Assembly (NCBI GenBank): GCA_026421135.1
Contig: JAPKCR010000062.1
Span: 1-8,667, forward strand
Length of the DNA stretch: 8,667 nucleotides
Source: Sulfitobacter sp.
Lineage (GTDB): Bacteria > Pseudomonadota > Alphaproteobacteria > Rhodobacterales > Rhodobacteraceae
Reading direction: 5' to 3'
Shown here: piece after piece, positions 6,362 through 8,667 of the stretch
How positions within the stretch are numbered: position 1 is the first letter of the stretch
How the letters are laid out: every line of letters starts with the position of its first letter
Made by a program: the position numbers and the translations under genes
Notes under the pieces: generated by a model
Told to the model about the DNA's origin: nothing
The model's database searches: none
What the model saw: the letters and a program-made list of their open reading frames with translations, nothing else

Positions 6362-7642
6362 ATGTCCAAACCTCATGTCTTGATCGCTGGCGGTGGCATA
6401 GGAGGACTGGCCCTTGCCCTGACGCTTGATCAAATCGGGGTACGCAGCACCGTGTTTGAATCCGTTCGCGAATTGAAACCTTTGGGCGTCGGCATCAACA
6501 TTCAGCCGAACGCTATCCGTGAACTTTTCGATCTGGGGATCACCGCCGCCGATTTGGATAAGGTGGGTTTGCCGGCGCGAGAATGGGCCTTAGTCGGTCA
6601 GCAGGGGCAGGAAATATACGCTGAACCGCGCGGAACCGAAGCGGGCTATAACTGGCCCCAGTACGCAGCACATCGCGGCAAACTGCACATGATGCTGTAC
6701 GAAAAACTGATCGAGCGCGCCGGCAGCGATGCCGTGCGACTGGGGGCAAAGGTCACCGGGTATGCGCATAATTCTGGCGGGACAGTCAGTGCGCTGATAA
6801 CCCATGCCGATGGTCACGAAACGGTTGAAACGGGCACATTGTTGATCGGTGCAGACGGCATTCATTCTGCGATCCGGGCACAGATGCACCCCGAGCAGCC
6901 GCCAATCCATTGGGGCGGCGCTTTGATGTGGCGCGGTACCACACGGGCAAAGCCTAGTCGGACGGGGTCGTCCTTTATTGGTTTAGGCACGCATCTGCAA
7001 CGAATGGTGATCTACCCGATTTCGCAGGTTGATGATGAGGGATTTGCCGACATTAACTGGATCGCCGAAGTTACCTTTGATGAAACCGAGGATCGCAAGA
7101 GCGGCTGGTACAAGCCTGCCAAGGTCTCCGATTTTATCCATCATTTCGATGGATGGACTTATGACTGGCTTGACGTACCTTCATTGTTGAACGGTGCCGA
7201 GATTGCCTACGAGAACCCGATGATTGATCGCGACCCAGTGGATACATGGGTTGATGGCTGCGTGGCTTTGATGGGCGATGCGGCCCATGCTATGTACCCG
7301 ACAGGTTCAAACGGTGCCAGTCAGGCGATTATCGACGCGCGCACCATAGGGGCGATGATGTTGGAACATGGCGTGACGAAATCGGCACTAAAGGCCTACG
7401 ATGATGCGCTTTGTGGGCCAGTGTCAGAGCTTATCTTGCGCAACCGCGGATCAGGCCCTTTTGGTCTGTTGAACATGGTTAACGATCGCTGCGAAGGGGT
7501 TTTTACAGATATCAACGATGTCGTCCCGCTCGAAGAACGCTCTGCCTTTATGGCTCGCTACAAGGCCGCTGCCGGTTTCGCGATAGAGCAGTTGAACAAC
7601 GCACCTCCCACGATTGCCCAAGGGGCCAAAGTGACCGCTTAA
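6362..7642 (+). CDS. PhzS-like FAD-dependent aromatic monooxygenase, substrate unknown
   Basis: A 426-residue group A flavoprotein monooxygenase of the PhzS/salicylate hydroxylase type. The FAD fingerprint is AGGGIGG at 9-15, followed by LGVGINIQPNA at 41-51. The DG motif is GADGIHSAIR at 163-172, then HWGGALMWRG at 183-192 and the GD motif GDAAHAMYPTGSNGASQAI at 305-323. These blocks match remembered PhzS (5-methylphenazine-1-carboxylate hydroxylase, about 400 residues) better than they match p-hydroxybenzoate or 3-hydroxybenzoate 6-hydroxylases. No phenazine genes are nearby, so another hydroxylated or carboxylated aromatic ring is more likely. The ATG at 6362 is preferred, with GGTGA upstream; an in-frame ATG at 6296 would overlap marR and add 22 atypical residues, and GTG at 6353 is possible. 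It is located 25 bases after marR and probably shares its promoter. It is not a duplicate of mobA: it lacks the C-terminal thioredoxin-like domain. Confidence 0.85.
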   Translation: MSKPHVLIAGGGIGGLALALTLDQIGVRSTVFESVRELKPLGVGINIQPNAIRELFDLGITAADLDKVGLPAREWALVGQQGQEIYAEPRGTEAGYNWPQYAAHRGKLHMMLYEKLIERAGSDAVRLGAKVTGYAHNSGGTVSALITHADGHETVETGTLLIGADGIHSAIRAQMHPEQPPIHWGGALMWRGTTRAKPSRTGSSFIGLGTHLQRMVIYPISQVDDEGFADINWIAEVTFDETEDRKSGWYKPAKVSDFIHHFDGWTYDWLDVPSLLNGAEIAYENPMIDRDPVDTWVDGCVALMGDAAHAMYPTGSNGASQAIIDARTIGAMMLEHGVTKSALKAYDDALCGPVSELILRNRGSGPFGLLNMVNDRCEGVFTDINDVVPLEERSAFMARYKAAAGFAIEQLNNAPPTIAQGAKVTA

Positions 7643-7653
7643 CGGGCTAAGCG
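7636..7653 (+). terminator. Weak hairpin at the end of the PhzS-like gene
   Basis: CGCTTA (7636-7641) and TAAGCG (7648-7653) pair as a six-base stem with a six-base loop, followed by TTATTCT. The stop codon lies within the stem. The stem is short and the T tract is broken, so it would be at best a partial terminator separating the monooxygenase from the dehydrogenase gene. The remaining gap up to 7762 holds no clear promoter that I can see. Confidence 0.25.
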
Positions 7654-7746
7654 TTATTCTGCACCATTCGGCCTTTTGGATTGAATTCCCCGACCGCCCG
7701 CGCAACATTCCCCTAAATTTGAAATACGCAGGCCCCAGTGCCCGCA

Positions 7747-7752
7747 AGGAGG
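7747..7752 (+). promoter_or_regulatory. Ribosome binding site of the dehydrogenase gene
   Basis: AGGAGG, a full consensus Shine-Dalgarno core, lies ten bases before the ATG at 7763, slightly long spacing. It indicates strong independent translation of this gene. Confidence 0.6.
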
Positions 7753-7762
7753 GAGACAGGAC

Positions 7763-8524
7763 ATGGAACTTCAAGGACAAGCGGCGATTGTAACCGGGGG
7801 AGCGTCTGGCCTGGGCGGGGCGACAGCGGAAATGCTGGCCAAGGCGGGTGCCAAGGTTGCGATTTTCGATATGAACGCCGACATGGGCGAAGCCAAAGCA
7901 GCCGAAATCGGCGGAAAATTCTTTAAGGTAAATGTGACAGACGAAAACGCTGTCGCAACAGCAATTGCGGATGCTGAAGGTGTGCATGGCAAGGCGCGTA
8001 TCTTGGTAAACTGTGCGGGCATTGGGCCACCGGCCAAAGTTGTCAGTCGCGAAGGCGACGCGTTGCCATTGGAGAGTTTTGCGGGGGTCATCAACGTCAA
8101 TCTACTAGGATCGTTCAACGTGCTTTCCAAGTTTGCAGCGGCTCTGCACAAGGCTGATCCAATCGGTGAAGAACGTGGTGTCATCATTAATACTGCTTCG
8201 GTCGCGGCCTTCGACGGGCAGATCGGGCAGGCAGCATATGCTGCGTCCAAGGGCGGAATTGTCGGGATGACCTTGCCAATTGCCCGCGAACTGGCGCGCT
8301 ATGGTATTCGGGTTATGACAATTGCGCCGGGTCTATTCCTTACGCCACTCTTAGCGAGCCTGCCCGAAGAAGCGCAGGCTTCATTGGGCGCACAGGTTCC
8401 ATTTCCAAGCCGTTTGGGCCAGCCATCAGAATATGCCAAAATGGTCGGCGCAATCATCGACAACCCGATGCTAAACGGTGAAACAATCCGCCTTGATGGC
8501 GCGATCCGGATGGCACCAAAATAG
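7763..8524 (+). CDS. 3-hydroxyacyl-CoA dehydrogenase type 2 (HSD17B10-like short-chain dehydrogenase)
   Basis: A 253-residue classical short-chain dehydrogenase. The nucleotide-binding TGGASGLG is at 11-18, and Asp36 after the second strand favours NAD over NADP. NCAG is at 83-86, and the catalytic set is Asn113, Ser146, Tyr159 and Lys163 (YAASK). Long stretches, including GVIINTASVAAFDGQIGQAA (139-158), GGIVGMTLPIARELA and VPFPSRLGQPSEYA, nearly repeat the human type-2 3-hydroxyacyl-CoA dehydrogenase as I remember it, so oxidation of an L-3-hydroxyacyl-CoA to the 3-ketoacyl-CoA is well supported. The actual chain is not known: fatty acyl, 2-methyl-branched (isoleucine route) and aryl side-chain CoA esters are all possible. 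A thiolase gene follows after 24 bases, which would take the ketoacyl-CoA product. The gene is 120 bases from the PhzS-like gene and may have its own promoter. Confidence 0.9.
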   Translation: MELQGQAAIVTGGASGLGGATAEMLAKAGAKVAIFDMNADMGEAKAAEIGGKFFKVNVTDENAVATAIADAEGVHGKARILVNCAGIGPPAKVVSREGDALPLESFAGVINVNLLGSFNVLSKFAAALHKADPIGEERGVIINTASVAAFDGQIGQAAYAASKGGIVGMTLPIARELARYGIRVMTIAPGLFLTPLLASLPEEAQASLGAQVPFPSRLGQPSEYAKMVGAIIDNPMLNGETIRLDGAIRMAPK

Positions 8525-8536
8525 CGATCGTTCCGT

Positions 8537-8543
8537 GAGGGGA
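8537..8543 (+). promoter_or_regulatory. Ribosome binding site of the thiolase gene
   Basis: GAGGGGA lies five bases before the ATG at 8549, an ideal position that supports this start. Confidence 0.6.
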
Positions 8544-8548
8544 AAAAC

Positions 8549-8667
8549 ATGGCTGATGCATATATCGTCGAAACAGTCCGTACGGCTGGCGGGCGGCGCG
8601 GGGGTGCTTTGCGCGATTGGCACCCGGCAAATCTGGGGGCTGAGGTACTGAATGCGCTGGTCGCGCG
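8549..8667 (+). CDS. Thiolase (acetyl-CoA acyltransferase), N-terminal part cut by window end
   Basis: Only 39 full codons are present. They begin MADAYIVETVRTAGGRRGGA and continue with LRDWHPANLGAEVLNALVA, the typical first strand and helix of thiolases (the IVETVRTAGGR block). The active-site cysteine and the two later catalytic regions lie beyond the window. Thiolases cleave 3-ketoacyl-CoA with CoA to give acetyl-CoA, the step after the 3-hydroxyacyl-CoA dehydrogenase encoded 24 bases upstream, so the pair is likely an operon. Whether it is degradative or biosynthetic, and its chain preference, cannot be told from this fragment. Confidence 0.87.
   Translation, partial: MADAYIVETVRTAGGRRGGALRDWHPANLGAEVLNALVA

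Noticed and set aside
7451..7987. A 178-codon - strand open frame across the end of the PhzS-like gene and the start of the dehydrogenase
   Set aside because: Both + strand genes here have clear conserved motifs. The opposite frame has low-complexity composition with many Arg, Cys and Phe and no domain.
7771..8250. A 159-codon - strand open frame antisense to the dehydrogenase
   Set aside because: It is rich in Ala, Pro and Ser, as expected for the complement of an Ala/Gly-rich dehydrogenase, and has no support of its own.
1..8667. Mobile elements, tRNA genes, CRISPR arrays, toxin-antitoxin or phage genes
   Set aside because: I looked for long direct or inverted repeats, transposase motifs, tRNA-like cloverleaf arms and regular spacer patterns and saw none. 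All sizeable stretches are accounted for by metabolic genes.

Overview
The window carries two unrelated gene blocks that meet tail to tail. The gene content (an opgG-opgI-opgH-opgC order known from Rhodobacter sphaeroides), the moderate GC content and the absence of enterobacterial-style layout suggest an alphaproteobacterium of the Rhodobacterales, possibly a marine roseobacter-type organism. That placement is an inference from gene order and protein style, not from a marker gene.

Left block (1-3892, + strand): an operon for osmoregulated periplasmic glucans (OPGs). It contains the C-terminal part of OpgG (cut by the window edge), a 70-75 residue small protein in the position of R. sphaeroides OpgI, the membrane glucosyltransferase OpgH, and the multi-pass succinyltransferase OpgC. 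The genes are packed stop-to-start (TAATG between opgG and opgI, 3 bases between opgI and opgH, 1 base between opgH and opgC), so they are almost certainly co-transcribed and translationally coupled. OpgH would build the beta-1,2-glucan from UDP-glucose and export it, OpgG would process it in the periplasm, and OpgC would add succinyl groups.

Right block (3882-8667): an aromatic and acyl-CoA catabolic region. A 632-residue flavoprotein on the - strand is a close match to MobA, 3-hydroxybenzoate 4-monooxygenase, and keeps the substrate-site residues I remember from that enzyme. It is divergent from a MarR-family regulator on the + strand. The 94-base gap between them holds two 18-bp palindromic operators of the same consensus, each overlapping a -10 element by four bases. 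After marR come a PhzS-like FAD monooxygenase of unknown substrate, a short-chain dehydrogenase very like type-2 3-hydroxyacyl-CoA dehydrogenase (HSD17B10), and the first 39 codons of a thiolase. A reasonable reading is that 3-hydroxybenzoate, possibly made by beta-oxidation of a hydroxyaromatic side chain, is turned into protocatechuate under MarR control. The link between the ring hydroxylase and the dehydrogenase/thiolase pair is a hypothesis.

There are no RNA genes, CRISPR arrays, insertion sequences or phage genes that I can support. The points most worth checking are the paired MarR operators, the orphan PhzS-like monooxygenase with its beta-oxidation neighbours, the in-frame split between opgI and opgH, and a small imperfect tandem repeat spanning both stop codons at the convergent junction.
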